Below, piece by piece: positions 41,472-48,661 of a DNA stretch of 56,258 nucleotides. The translations under genes were made by a program, and so were the position numbers. Each line of letters begins with the position of its first letter. The first letter of the stretch is position 1. The notes under the pieces are model-generated. The model searched no databases, was not told the DNA's origin, and saw only the letters and a list, made by a program, of their open reading frames with translations. The DNA comes from JBBDXS01 sp040902195 (GTDB lineage: Bacteria > Chloroflexota > Dehalococcoidia > DSTF01 > RBG-16-68-14), in the NCBI GenBank assembly GCA_040902195.1, contig JBBDXS010000021.1, forward strand, positions 1 to 56,258, written 5' to 3'.

Positions 41472-42586
41472 GGGTCCACCTCCTCAATGCGCCAGACCAC
41501 CGGCCTCCCGTAGCGAGCGCGCAGCTGCCGGATCGCCTCGGCGATCTGGTCCAGGTTCTGCTGGCTGTCCGTGAAAAGCTTCGTTTGCTTCGCAATCTCG
41601 CGTCCGATGCCGCTCAGCGTCACTACCACAGTGTCGATCGGCTGCGGCAGCTCGAGCAGCGAGAGGCGCGTCTTGATCAAGAGCAGCATCGTGCGGTCGT
41701 CGCCCGAAGGCTCGCGAAACGTCTCCAGCCGTTCCCACACGATGCGTCCGTCCGCGAGGAGCTGCACGTGCATGCGACGCGCCGTGCGACCCTTCAGCCG
41801 TCCCGTCAGCCGCGTCACGATCTGCCGCCCCGCCGCGACGAGCGCCTCCGTCGCCACGACGCCGCTCTCGAAGCTCAGCCGTTCGACCAGCAGCTCCTGC
41901 CGCGTGCGCGGCCGGAGCAGCTCTCGGTCGGTGCCACTCGCCAGCTCCCAGAGCCGGCGTCCGTCGCGCCGGAACTGCGCCTCAACGGACGCGCGCGGCA
42001 GCGCCGCCACGTCTCCCAGCGTGCGCAACGCCAGCAGGTCGAGCCGCTGTACGATTTCCGGTCCGTAGGGCAACAGCGCGATGTCCTTGTCGCGCAAGAA
42101 CTCGCGCTCGCGTCCCGCCGGCACCGATCCCGCCTCCCCCGGCTCGACGCACGCGCCCGCCACCCACGCGACGAACTTCCCGCTCGCGATGCCCGCGCTG
42201 GCCAGCAGCCCCGTCGCGTCGCGCACGGCTTCGATCAGCGCTCCGGCCAGCGCTAGCTCATCGTTGTAGTGCCCCTGCAGCCCGCCGGCGTCGGCGTACG
42301 CGCAGCCCAGCCCCGCTTCTTCCACGAACGGCGCCACGTGTTCCAGCGCGTCGAGCATCGCGTCCGACACGACGCGGTAGCGGGCGTAATCGGCCTGGAG
42401 GAACATCGCGCCCGGCGCCTGCCCCTTCGCCGAACGCAGCGTCTGCCCGCGCCGCACCCCCGCCGCGTCCGCATCGATCACGCCGTGGCGGTCGTACACG
42501 ACGACCGGCTGCCCCGCGAGGCACGGGTCGCTGCGCCGCTCCACAGCGACGGCAAAAGAGGGGACGAGGACGCAAGCGATACGCAT
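41420..42586 (-). CDS. imuB: ImuB-like Y-family polymerase homologue
   Basis: A 388-residue Y-family protein without the usual catalytic acids. The first motif reads CVLVPSFAVAVER, where active polymerases have Asp-x-Asp, and the second has EEAGLGCAYADAGG. ImuB proteins are inactive bridging factors that bind the beta clamp and recruit DnaE2 for mutagenic translesion synthesis after DNA damage. Consistent with this it has a LexA-type box in its promoter and lies near the dnaE2 halves. ImuA is not in the window. Confidence 0.88.
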   Translation of the reverse strand: MRIACVLVPSFAVAVERRSDPCLAGQPVVVYDRHGVIDADAAGVRRGQTLRSAKGQAPGAMFLQADYARYRVVSDAMLDALEHVAPFVEEAGLGCAYADAGGLQGHYNDELALAGALIEAVRDATGLLASAGIASGKFVAWVAGACVEPGEAGSVPAGREREFLRDKDIALLPYGPEIVQRLDLLALRTLGDVAALPRASVEAQFRRDGRRLWELASGTDRELLRPRTRQELLVERLSFESGVVATEALVAAGRQIVTRLTGRLKGRTARRMHVQLLADGRIVWERLETFREPSGDDRTMLLLIKTRLSLLELPQPIDTVVVTLSGIGREIAKQTKLFTDSQQNLDQIAEAIRQLRARYGRPVVWRIEEVDPWSRHPEERRVLVPYDA

Positions 42587-42621
42587 AGCACGGCCTCGAG
42601 CAGGCGGGGAGAGTGCTCACC

Positions 42622-42651
42622 ATCATATAGAACGCCCGTTCTAGTTGTCAA
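42622..42651 (-). promoter_or_regulatory. imuB promoter with LexA (SOS) box
   Basis: Minus strand TTGACA (42646-42651), 18 bp, TATGAT (42622-42627). The spacer contains the palindrome TAGAAC-GGGC-GTTCTA (42628-42643), a GAAC-N4-GTTC box that would block RNA polymerase directly. Confidence 0.75.
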
Positions 42652-42742
42652 GCTGAATGCATCTCGCCCACTGTCATCCTGAGCCGGTCCTGCTATGGCA
42701 GGACGAAGCGAAGGACCTCAGTCTTCGGCGTGGCGAGGCTCC

Positions 42743-42791
42743 GTAGGTCGGGGTCTTCTCGAAGAGTCGCCTCAGGCGACAGACCCCCGAC
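42743..42791 (+). repeat. REP-like palindrome with long loop
   Basis: GTAG, arms GTCGGGGTCT/AGACCCCCGAC, and a loop with AGAGTCGCCTCAGGCGAC. Confidence 0.7.
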
Positions 42792-42838
42792 AACCACTTT
42801 GAGGTCTCCTCGCAGACGTCTCGTTTCATCCGTTTGTC

Positions 42839-42910
42839 CGGGGGAGCCACGAGGGGGCGTAGCCCCCTCGTAAAAAAGGACAGTCGCTGGGGCGGGTGGG
42901 CGGGACCGAA
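42839..42910 (+). repeat. Palindrome-G4 element
   Basis: CGAGGGGGC/GCCCCCTCG palindrome, A-rich spacer, then GGGGCGGGTGGGCGGG (42890-42905). Confidence 0.8.
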
Positions 42911-43009
42911 CAACATATCTTCTTCAGCCTCGGGGGGCGTGGCTGGTTTGCTCCCTTACTCCTCTATTCGTGGCCGTGCACGATCAGCGCCCTGCGCGCA
43001 GGCCCCCGC

Positions 43010-43039
43010 TTGCCTCCCTCAGCCCGCGCCGCCTACCAT
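43010..43039 (+). promoter_or_regulatory. Promoter of a probably leaderless lipoprotein mRNA
   Basis: TTGCCT (43010-43015), 18 bp, TACCAT (43034-43039). The box ends 9 nt before the ATG. Confidence 0.4.
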
Positions 43040-43048
43040 GCCTGCGCC

Positions 43049-43654
43049 ATGACGCCTCGATTCCTCCTCGCCCTCTCGATTGCCGCCCTCTTCGCGTTCG
43101 CGGCCTGCGGCGACGATTACGACGGGTCTACTCCCGACGCCACGTCCACGATCGCACCGGGCGCGACCGTAGCTTCGTCAGCAACGGACGCGCCGGACGC
43201 ATCGAGCCTCCGGCTCACCAGCAGCGCCTTCAACGACGGCGACGCGATGCCCGTCGAGTACACCTGCGACGGCAACGATACCAGCCCGCCGCTCGCCATC
43301 TCCGGCGTCCCGGACGAAGCCGCCGCGCTGGCGCTTACGGTCGTCGACACCGACGTCCCGAACGGCGGGTTCGTCCACTGGACCGTCTGGAACATCGGTC
43401 CCGCTACGACCGAAGTCGCGCAGGGCGCCGTCCCCAGCGGTGGCATCGAGGGCCAGACGTCGCGTGGCAGCCCCGGCTACTTCGGCCCCTGCCCGCCGAC
43501 AGGCATGCATCACTACGTCTTCACGCTCTACGCCCTCGATGCCGCGCTCGTCCTCGATCCCGCCGTCGCCGGCCGTGCCGAGATCGAGGACGCGGTCCAG
43601 GGTCATGTCCTCGCCACCGCCGAGCTCGCCGGCGCCTACGAGCGGTCGCGCTAA
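43049..43654 (+). CDS. YbhB/PEBP-like lipoprotein
   Basis: A 201-residue secreted protein of the phosphatidylethanolamine-binding (Raf kinase inhibitor-like) fold. A lipobox ends FAFAAC (Cys near 20). The mature domain shows MPVEYTCDGNDTSPPL, DTDVPNGGFVHWTVWNI and GYFGPCPPTGMHHYVFTLYALD, the family's ligand-pocket blocks. Role in bacteria unknown. It is 8 nt upstream of an EEP-family lipoprotein, so the two probably form an operon. Confidence 0.9.
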   Translation: MTPRFLLALSIAALFAFAACGDDYDGSTPDATSTIAPGATVASSATDAPDASSLRLTSSAFNDGDAMPVEYTCDGNDTSPPLAISGVPDEAAALALTVVDTDVPNGGFVHWTVWNIGPATTEVAQGAVPSGGIEGQTSRGSPGYFGPCPPTGMHHYVFTLYALDAALVLDPAVAGRAEIEDAVQGHVLATAELAGAYERSR

Positions 43655-43662
43655 CGCTCGAC

Positions 43663-44541
43663 ATGAGACGCTGGACACCGCGCTTCATCCTCTTGCTCGT
43701 TCCGCTTCTCCTCGCGCTCGCCGCGTGCGGCGGTGGCGATAGCAACGGCGGCCCGTCCGGCGAGTTCACGACGCTCTCCTACAACGTCGGCGGGCTGCCG
43801 CAAGAGGTCTCGCAGATCAATCCGAAGGATCACATCCCGCTCATCAGTCCGCTGATCAACGACTATGACATCGTCCTCACGCAAGAGGACTGGGACTGGT
43901 GGCTTCCTGCCCTGGACGAGATCGACTTCGCTAACTACCACACCCGCCTCCGCGCCCAGACCGACTTCCCGTACCAGAGCGAGCAGCATCCCGGCAACGA
44001 GGCCGTCGGCCTCGACATCGAGACGGAACGGCCGCTCCTCATGGTGGGCGACGGCCTCGGCATCCTGTCGCGCTTCCCGTTCGATGAGTTCCGCCGCGTT
44101 CCGTGGGCGGCGTGCGGCGTTGCTGCTGCCGACTGCCTCGCCATGAAGGGCTTCGGCATGGCGCGCGTCGAGCTCGCTGACGGCGTGACGGTCGATGTGT
44201 ACACGCTCCACGCCGAAGCTGGCAGCGAAGATGATGACAACACGGCGCGCGCTGAAGGCTTTGCCGATCTCGCCGCGTATATCGAACAGAACTCCGTCGG
44301 CCGCGCGATCATCCTCGGCGGCGACATGAACCTCCACACCGATGCCACCGACCAGGACCATCCGGAGGACCTCGGCGTCTGGCAGACGTTCCTCCAGCGC
44401 ACCGGCCTCACCGACGTCTGCGACGCGCTGCAGTGCGCGGACCCCACGCGCATCGATAAGTTCGCCTTCCGCAGCAGCGACGCCATCACACTCGAGCCGC
44501 AGACCTGGGAGTTCGAGGCGGAGAAGGGACGCCCAGGGTGA
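43663..44541 (+). CDS. EEP-family (sphingomyelinase/DNase-like) lipoprotein, C-terminus frameshifted
   Basis: An endonuclease/exonuclease/phosphatase-fold lipoprotein (lipobox LALAAC). Visible motifs are LSYNVGGLP, VLTQED, ILGGDMNLH and HTD. The frame ends prematurely at WEFEAEKGRPG. One extra G in a GGG run (44526-44528) shifts the frame. Removing it would extend the protein with the missing active-site block LSDHDPLRVAW and end at 44596. As given, the catalytic histidine is lost. This is either an inactivating mutation or an assembly error. Confidence 0.85.
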   Translation: MRRWTPRFILLLVPLLLALAACGGGDSNGGPSGEFTTLSYNVGGLPQEVSQINPKDHIPLISPLINDYDIVLTQEDWDWWLPALDEIDFANYHTRLRAQTDFPYQSEQHPGNEAVGLDIETERPLLMVGDGLGILSRFPFDEFRRVPWAACGVAAADCLAMKGFGMARVELADGVTVDVYTLHAEAGSEDDDNTARAEGFADLAAYIEQNSVGRAIILGGDMNLHTDATDQDHPEDLGVWQTFLQRTGLTDVCDALQCADPTRIDKFAFRSSDAITLEPQTWEFEAEKGRPG

Positions 44542-44596
44542 CACGCTCAGCGACCACGACCCGCTCCGCGTCGCCTGGCACTGGTCCGCAGACTAA
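44526..44596 (+). pseudogene. Displaced C-terminal end of the EEP gene
   Basis: In the +1 frame it encodes GDTLSDHDPLRVAWHWSAD and stops at TAA 44594-44596, the expected end of the EEP domain with the catalytic HD pair. Confidence 0.8.
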
Positions 44597-44631
44597 CGCT
44601 TCGCACGTTTAATACTTCGGCGATGCGCATA

Positions 44632-44700
44632 TGTCATCCTGAGTTTGCATACGTGTCATCCTGAGCCGGTCCGCCTTAGGGCGGACAAGGCGAAGGATCT
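44632..44700. repeat. CATCCTGAG...GCGAAGGATCT repeat (two partial copies)
   Basis: Two TGTCATCCTGAG starts 20 bp apart, then a GTCCGCC/GGCGGAC hairpin and GCGAAGGATCT. Related copies lie at 42672, 45970 and 48553. Confidence 0.7.
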
Positions 44701-44722
44701 TAGTTTGGTGTGGCGAGGCCCC

Positions 44723-44800
44723 GTAGGGACAGACCTTCAGGTCTGTCCGGCCCCTACCGCCCTCGCCAAACCCCGTAGGTCGGGGTCTTTAGACCCCGAC
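44723..44800 (+). repeat. Two REP-like palindromes
   Basis: GTAG with GGACAGACCT/AGGTCTGTCC (44723-44748) and GTAG with GTCGGGGTCT/AGACCCCGAC (44775-44800). Confidence 0.85.
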
Positions 44801-44850
44801 AGCGTTTCTCGCTACGATACGTCTCGAATCATCGCACGAAGGAGCCTCAC

Positions 44851-45753
44851 ATGAACACCCTCCGCACGCCCGACGAACGCTTCCAGAACCTTCCCGGCTA
44901 CACCTTCGAGCCACACTACGTCGATGACGTCGGCGACGGCCTGCGCATGCACTACATCGATGAAGGCCCGCGCGACGCCGAGCCCGTCCTCATGCTCCAC
45001 GGCGAGCCTTCCTGGTGCTACCTCTATCGCAAGATGGCGCCCATCATCACCGCCGCGGGCTATCGCGCCATCGCGCCCGACCTTATCGGCTTTGGCCGCT
45101 CCGACAAGCCCGCCGAGCGCGCGGACTACACCTACCAGCGCCACGTCGATTGGGTCACCTCGTTCGTCACGCAGCTTGACCTGCGCAACGCAACGCTCGT
45201 CGGACAGGACTGGGGCGGCCTCATCGGTCTGCGCGTCGCGGCCGAGAACGGGTCGCGCTTCGCCCGCATCGTCGCGGCGAACACCTTCCTCCCCACCGGC
45301 GACACCAACCCCGGCGAGGCGTTCCTGCGCTGGCAGGAGGCCTCGCAGAAAATTCCGGAGTTCCAAGTCGGGCGCATCATCCAGGGCGGCACGCAGACCA
45401 CGCTCCCCGACGACGTCGTCGCCGCCTACGACGCGCCCTTCCCGGATGAAACGTACAAGGAAGGTGCGCGACAGTTCCCGTTGCTCGTCCCCACCGCGCC
45501 AGACGATCCTGCCGCGCCCGCCAATCGCAAGGCCTGGGAAGTCCTCGACAAGTGGGAAAAGCCGTTCTTGTGCGCCTTCAGCGATCAGGACCCCATCACC
45601 CGCGGCGCCGATCGCGCGTTTCAAGCGCGCGTTCCCGGCACCAAAGGCCAGCCCCACACGACCATCATCGGCGGCGGCCACTTCTTGCAGGAAGACAAAG
45701 GCGAAGAACTCGCCAACGCCATCGTCGACTTCCTCAAGAAGACGCTGCCCTAG
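44851..45753 (+). CDS. Haloalkane dehalogenase
   Basis: Hydrolyses carbon-halogen bonds of haloalkanes to alcohols. The 300-residue alpha/beta hydrolase carries the dehalogenase signature: nucleophile Asp120 with halide-binding Trp121 in GQDWGG, HGEPSW (50-55) for the oxyanion hole and halide site, a late acid in SDQDPI, and His in GGGHFLQED. An aspartate rather than serine nucleophile separates it from ordinary hydrolases. The pattern fits the HLD-I subfamily. Start: ATG with AAGGAG 6 nt upstream. Confidence 0.93.
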   Translation: MNTLRTPDERFQNLPGYTFEPHYVDDVGDGLRMHYIDEGPRDAEPVLMLHGEPSWCYLYRKMAPIITAAGYRAIAPDLIGFGRSDKPAERADYTYQRHVDWVTSFVTQLDLRNATLVGQDWGGLIGLRVAAENGSRFARIVAANTFLPTGDTNPGEAFLRWQEASQKIPEFQVGRIIQGGTQTTLPDDVVAAYDAPFPDETYKEGARQFPLLVPTAPDDPAAPANRKAWEVLDKWEKPFLCAFSDQDPITRGADRAFQARVPGTKGQPHTTIIGGGHFLQEDKGEELANAIVDFLKKTLP

Positions 45754-45879
45754 CGAACCGGCATGCGCCGCCGCCCATGTAGGGGAGGCCTTTCACGCTC
45801 CCGCGACTGCTCTCTGTCGGCTGACCAGTCACTGCGCTGGCCGGGCGCGCCCGGCTCCGGCTTGGAAGCGCACGCCTCC

Positions 45880-45950
45880 GTAGGTCGGGGTCTTTAGACC
45901 CCGACAGGCTCCATTGCGACGGCCGCGTAGGGGCGGCGCGCGAGCCGCCC
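45880..45950 (+). repeat. Two REP-like palindromes
   Basis: GTAG with GTCGGGGTCT/AGACCCCGAC, then GTAG with GGGCGGC/GCCGCCC. Confidence 0.8.
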
Positions 45951-46050
45951 GCCTCGTGCCCCGTCCGTGTGTCATCCTGAGCGAAGCGAAGGATCTCGTT
46001 AGAGTCGCCGCAGGAGACTGGCCCTACTCGATAACGTCCGATCCGCCACC

Positions 46051-46098
46051 GTAGGTCAGGGTCGTCTCGAAGAGTCGCCGCAGGAGACAGACCCCGAC
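46051..46098 (+). repeat. REP-like palindrome with long loop
   Basis: GTAG, imperfect arms GTCAGGGTC/GACCCCGAC, and a loop with AGAGTCGCCGCAGGAGAC, identical over 18 nt to the loop at 34689-34734. Confidence 0.75.
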
Positions 46099-46238
46099 AC
46101 ACCGCACCTTGCCGTGCAGCCCGCCCGTTGTGCATACTCCTCTACGTCACCCGTTTCGACTTCGAACGGAGCCTGCCCTCGAGCGAAGCGAAGGGGACCT
46201 CGAACTTCCAGCAAGAACAGAAAGGAGCACCACCACCC

Positions 46239-46532
46239 ATGTCCGCAGACGGCACCTGGAACGTCACCATGACCTCCCCGATGGGCGCGCAGGCCGGCAC
46301 CGTCGAGTTCAAGTCAAACGGCGGCACACTCGAGGGCACGATGACCAGCCCGCAGGGCACCGCGCCGATCGAGGACGGCAAAATCGATGGCTCGTCCCTG
46401 TCGTGGGCGATTACCGCCCAACAGATGTCGATGAAGATCGCCTTCACCGCCACGATCGACGGCGACACCATCACCGGCGAGGCCGACATCGGTGCCTTCG
46501 GCAAAGCCCCCTTCACCGGCACCCGCGCGTAA
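46239..46532 (+). CDS. Small beta-rich protein of unknown function
   Basis: A 97-residue protein with alternating beta-strand patterns (GTWNVTMTSPMGAQAGTVEFKSNGGTLEGTMTS and a second half ITGEADIGAFGKAPFTGTRA), the small lipocalin-like or barrel-type sheet seen in many uncharacterised proteins. No signal peptide and no catalytic motif. AAAGGAG lies upstream of the ATG. It is isolated between repeat-filled gaps. Confidence 0.75.
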   Translation: MSADGTWNVTMTSPMGAQAGTVEFKSNGGTLEGTMTSPQGTAPIEDGKIDGSSLSWAITAQQMSMKIAFTATIDGDTITGEADIGAFGKAPFTGTRA

Positions 46533-46566
46533 ACGAAACGACCGAGCCTGCCGCCCGTTCCCGGGG

Positions 46567-46620
46567 GTGCAGAGGGGCGGGCCCCGGCGCCTGCCCTCGA
46601 GCGAAGCGAAGGGCCGGGGG
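46567..46620. repeat. 54-bp repeat, identical to 54045-54098
   Basis: GTGCAGAGGGGCGGGCCCC... through GGGCCGGGGG, containing CTCGAGCGAAGCGAAGGG. An exact second copy begins at 54045. Confidence 0.9.
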
Positions 46621-46654
46621 CCTGGGCCCTGTCGCGACCCTCTTGATGACGCGC

Positions 46655-46683
46655 TTGACATCTCAGTTGGCAGTGGGCATAAT
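46655..46683 (+). promoter_or_regulatory. Promoter of the secreted protein gene
   Basis: TTGACA (46655-46660), 17 bp, CATAAT (46678-46683). One of the best promoter matches in the window. Confidence 0.75.
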
Positions 46684-46791
46684 CGCCGTGGCGGAAGCAT
46701 GGAGGCATCAGCGTAGTTTCCTTGCTCCCCCGGTCTCGTAAACGCCCGCCTGGCAAGCGAGAGCTTGGGCTTTCCACATTGGAGGGATCTT

Positions 46792-48399
46792 GTGAAGCTC
46801 GTGATCGCCCTCGCCGTAGCCTTGTTTGTAGGGCTGTCGTTCTCAAGCGCGGAACCCGTGTCTGCCTTAGATTGCGGGGACGTGGAGCACTGGGTTGATA
46901 AGTGCCCTGCTGGCACCGATCCCATAAATCCGACCGAAGCGCTGGCAGGTATCGATTATATACCTCCTCTGGACTGCAAACAGGATACCTCGGTTATGTT
47001 GGACGGCCCTTTGACTGTCCAGCGCAGCGCCCCTAGAGACGCCTCGACAGAATTTCCGAACGTGCGGCCGACCGATGGGCACCTCGACGTGATCGATACA
47101 CAGATCACCAACATGGTCCTCATGAACGGCGACGGCACAATCACCTACAAGGTGGGCGTTGACGCACCAGGGATCAGTGCAAACATACAGCCTTCATTTG
47201 GCGCGGTCGTTGAACGGCCATCCTCACCGAAGACCGCAACTAGCTTCTTCTTCATCTATTTCGAGGTGACCACTACCACGATGGGCGTCGGACCTTTCTA
47301 CAACCATCTACCCCTGGTGATGCGTTCGACCATCGACCGGGTGCCGCCGGTCAACAAGTACTTCCCGCCGCCAGGATACTGTCTTCCGCTCTTCGACAAT
47401 CCTATCCCGGGAATGGGAGCGCATGTAGCGAACGCGGTAGGGGCCCAGCATGATCTCCCCAGTTCTGGAGACTCCGGCAACCTTGCAGGTGCCTGGGAGA
47501 TCATCTTCACCCTGGTGCCATCCAGCCCCGCTGGGCAAGAGCCCGTCAGCCCAGGAGCGCACATCATTTGCAGAGCCGTGTTTACGAAGAAGCCTCATCC
47601 GGCCTACGGGATTCAAATCTACTGCTACTTGAATGTACCCGATGTCGATATCAACCCAGCAGCACGCCCGGGATGCAAAGGTAGTGGCCTAAGGGACCTG
47701 CTGTTGGAGTTGCCCACACCAGAGCCCACACCGACAGAGACCCCCCTTCACCACTCCTTGAAGCAGGTGAAGCTCACGCCCCCGCTGCCCCCTGTATCGT
47801 CCAACTGCGGCATCGTTTGGGGTGACATGGACTCTGAGCACGTCGCGCTCAATGGTTCTCTCATAGGCGAGGACCTCGAATTCAGCGGCTGCATCGAGGG
47901 CGGTTCGGATGCGGGAGCAGGAACACTCGGCGGCAACCTCTATATCGACGCGACTATCAACGCCTCGGGTGACGTAGGCACAGCCGATATTCACCCGAAC
48001 ATGTCCCTCGCGGACTGCCAGAGCGGCGAGAACCTGACGACCCCTTCGGTCGCGAGCGTCAGGGCCAATCGGAATTCGACCGACCTCTCTCACGATAGCG
48101 ACGGTGACGGCTGCTCGGATGCGCACGAGTTGGGCAACGACCAGGGCGCCGGCGGCCTGCGCGACCCGTACAACCGCTGGGATTTCTACGACGTGGACGG
48201 CGACCGTGTCATCGGCCTGTTTGGTGACATCTTCCCCGTCGCGTTCGACTTCGGCACGGCCGGTTCGGACGCCACGGACCGCGCCGCGCCGATCCTTGGC
48301 GGCAACGATTGGAACCTGCCCGGACCGGACGGCTTGGTCACTCTGTTCGACGACATCTTTGGTGTCGCCTTCCAGTTCGGCCACGACTGCTCGGCCTAG
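46792..48399 (+). CDS. Large secreted protein with C-terminal calcium-binding dockerin-like module
   Basis: A 535-residue exported protein. Signal peptide about 1-25 ending before LDCGDVEHW. The N-terminal and central region is Cys/Pro-rich with no recognised domain. A Pro/Thr linker (TPEPTPTETP) and a second beta domain follow. The last 110 residues (SHDSDGDGCSDAHELG and DVDGDRVIGLFGDIFPVAFDFG) form Asp-rich loops resembling dockerin or thrombospondin-type calcium sites. Start: GTG at 46792 with TGGAGGG 5 nt upstream. Codon use in the first half is less GC-biased than in its neighbours. Confidence 0.85.
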   Translation: MKLVIALAVALFVGLSFSSAEPVSALDCGDVEHWVDKCPAGTDPINPTEALAGIDYIPPLDCKQDTSVMLDGPLTVQRSAPRDASTEFPNVRPTDGHLDVIDTQITNMVLMNGDGTITYKVGVDAPGISANIQPSFGAVVERPSSPKTATSFFFIYFEVTTTTMGVGPFYNHLPLVMRSTIDRVPPVNKYFPPPGYCLPLFDNPIPGMGAHVANAVGAQHDLPSSGDSGNLAGAWEIIFTLVPSSPAGQEPVSPGAHIICRAVFTKKPHPAYGIQIYCYLNVPDVDINPAARPGCKGSGLRDLLLELPTPEPTPTETPLHHSLKQVKLTPPLPPVSSNCGIVWGDMDSEHVALNGSLIGEDLEFSGCIEGGSDAGAGTLGGNLYIDATINASGDVGTADIHPNMSLADCQSGENLTTPSVASVRANRNSTDLSHDSDGDGCSDAHELGNDQGAGGLRDPYNRWDFYDVDGDRVIGLFGDIFPVAFDFGTAGSDATDRAAPILGGNDWNLPGPDGLVTLFDDIFGVAFQFGHDCSA

Positions 48400-48424
48400 G
48401 CAACAACGTAGGTTCTCGAACGCC

Positions 48425-48460
48425 AAGGGAGTCCTTCCCCCACGGGGGAAGGACTCCCTT
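48425..48460. terminator. Terminator after the secreted protein gene
   Basis: A perfect 17-bp stem (AAGGGAGTCCTTCCCCC and its complement) with a 2-nt loop, followed by CCTTATT, 26 nt after the stop. Confidence 0.75.
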
Positions 48461-48501
48461 CCTTATTCACGCGCGTTCGTAGCCTCCGGGGGAGGGCCTT
48501 G

Positions 48502-48521
48502 GTAGGGGCAGCTGCCTGCCC
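48502..48521 (+). repeat. Short REP-like palindrome
   Basis: GTAG with GGGCA/TGCCC. A CATCCTGAG fragment (48553-48595) and a degenerate G4 (GGGTGGGCGGGTGG, 48604-48617) follow before the sulfatase gene. Confidence 0.6.
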
Positions 48522-48661
48522 GCCTGCGGAGGGTCCGGTCGCCCTGCCGTCCGTCATCCTGAGCGTCAGCGACGGAGTGTCCTCCCAGGATCTCAACCTT
48601 CCTGGGTGGGCGGGTGGTAAGATGACCTACCGATTTACGGACTCAACGAGGTAGAGAGGCC

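Larger units (their letters stand above)
42652..43048. other. Repeat-filled intergenic region
   Basis: No gene is seen. In order: a CATCCTGAG...GCGAAGGACCT element with GTCCTGC/GCAGGAC hairpin (42672-42720), a long-loop REP-like element (42743-42791), a palindrome-G4 element (42839-42910), and the promoter region of the next lipoprotein. Confidence 0.7.
45754..46238. other. Repeat-rich intergenic region
   Basis: No gene is seen in these 485 bp. It holds REP-like elements at 45779-45802 (degenerate), 45880-45905, 45927-45950 and 46051-46098, a CATCCTGAG...GCGAAGGATCT element at 45970-45996, and a CTCGAGCGAAGCGAAGGG fragment at 46179-46196. Confidence 0.7.
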
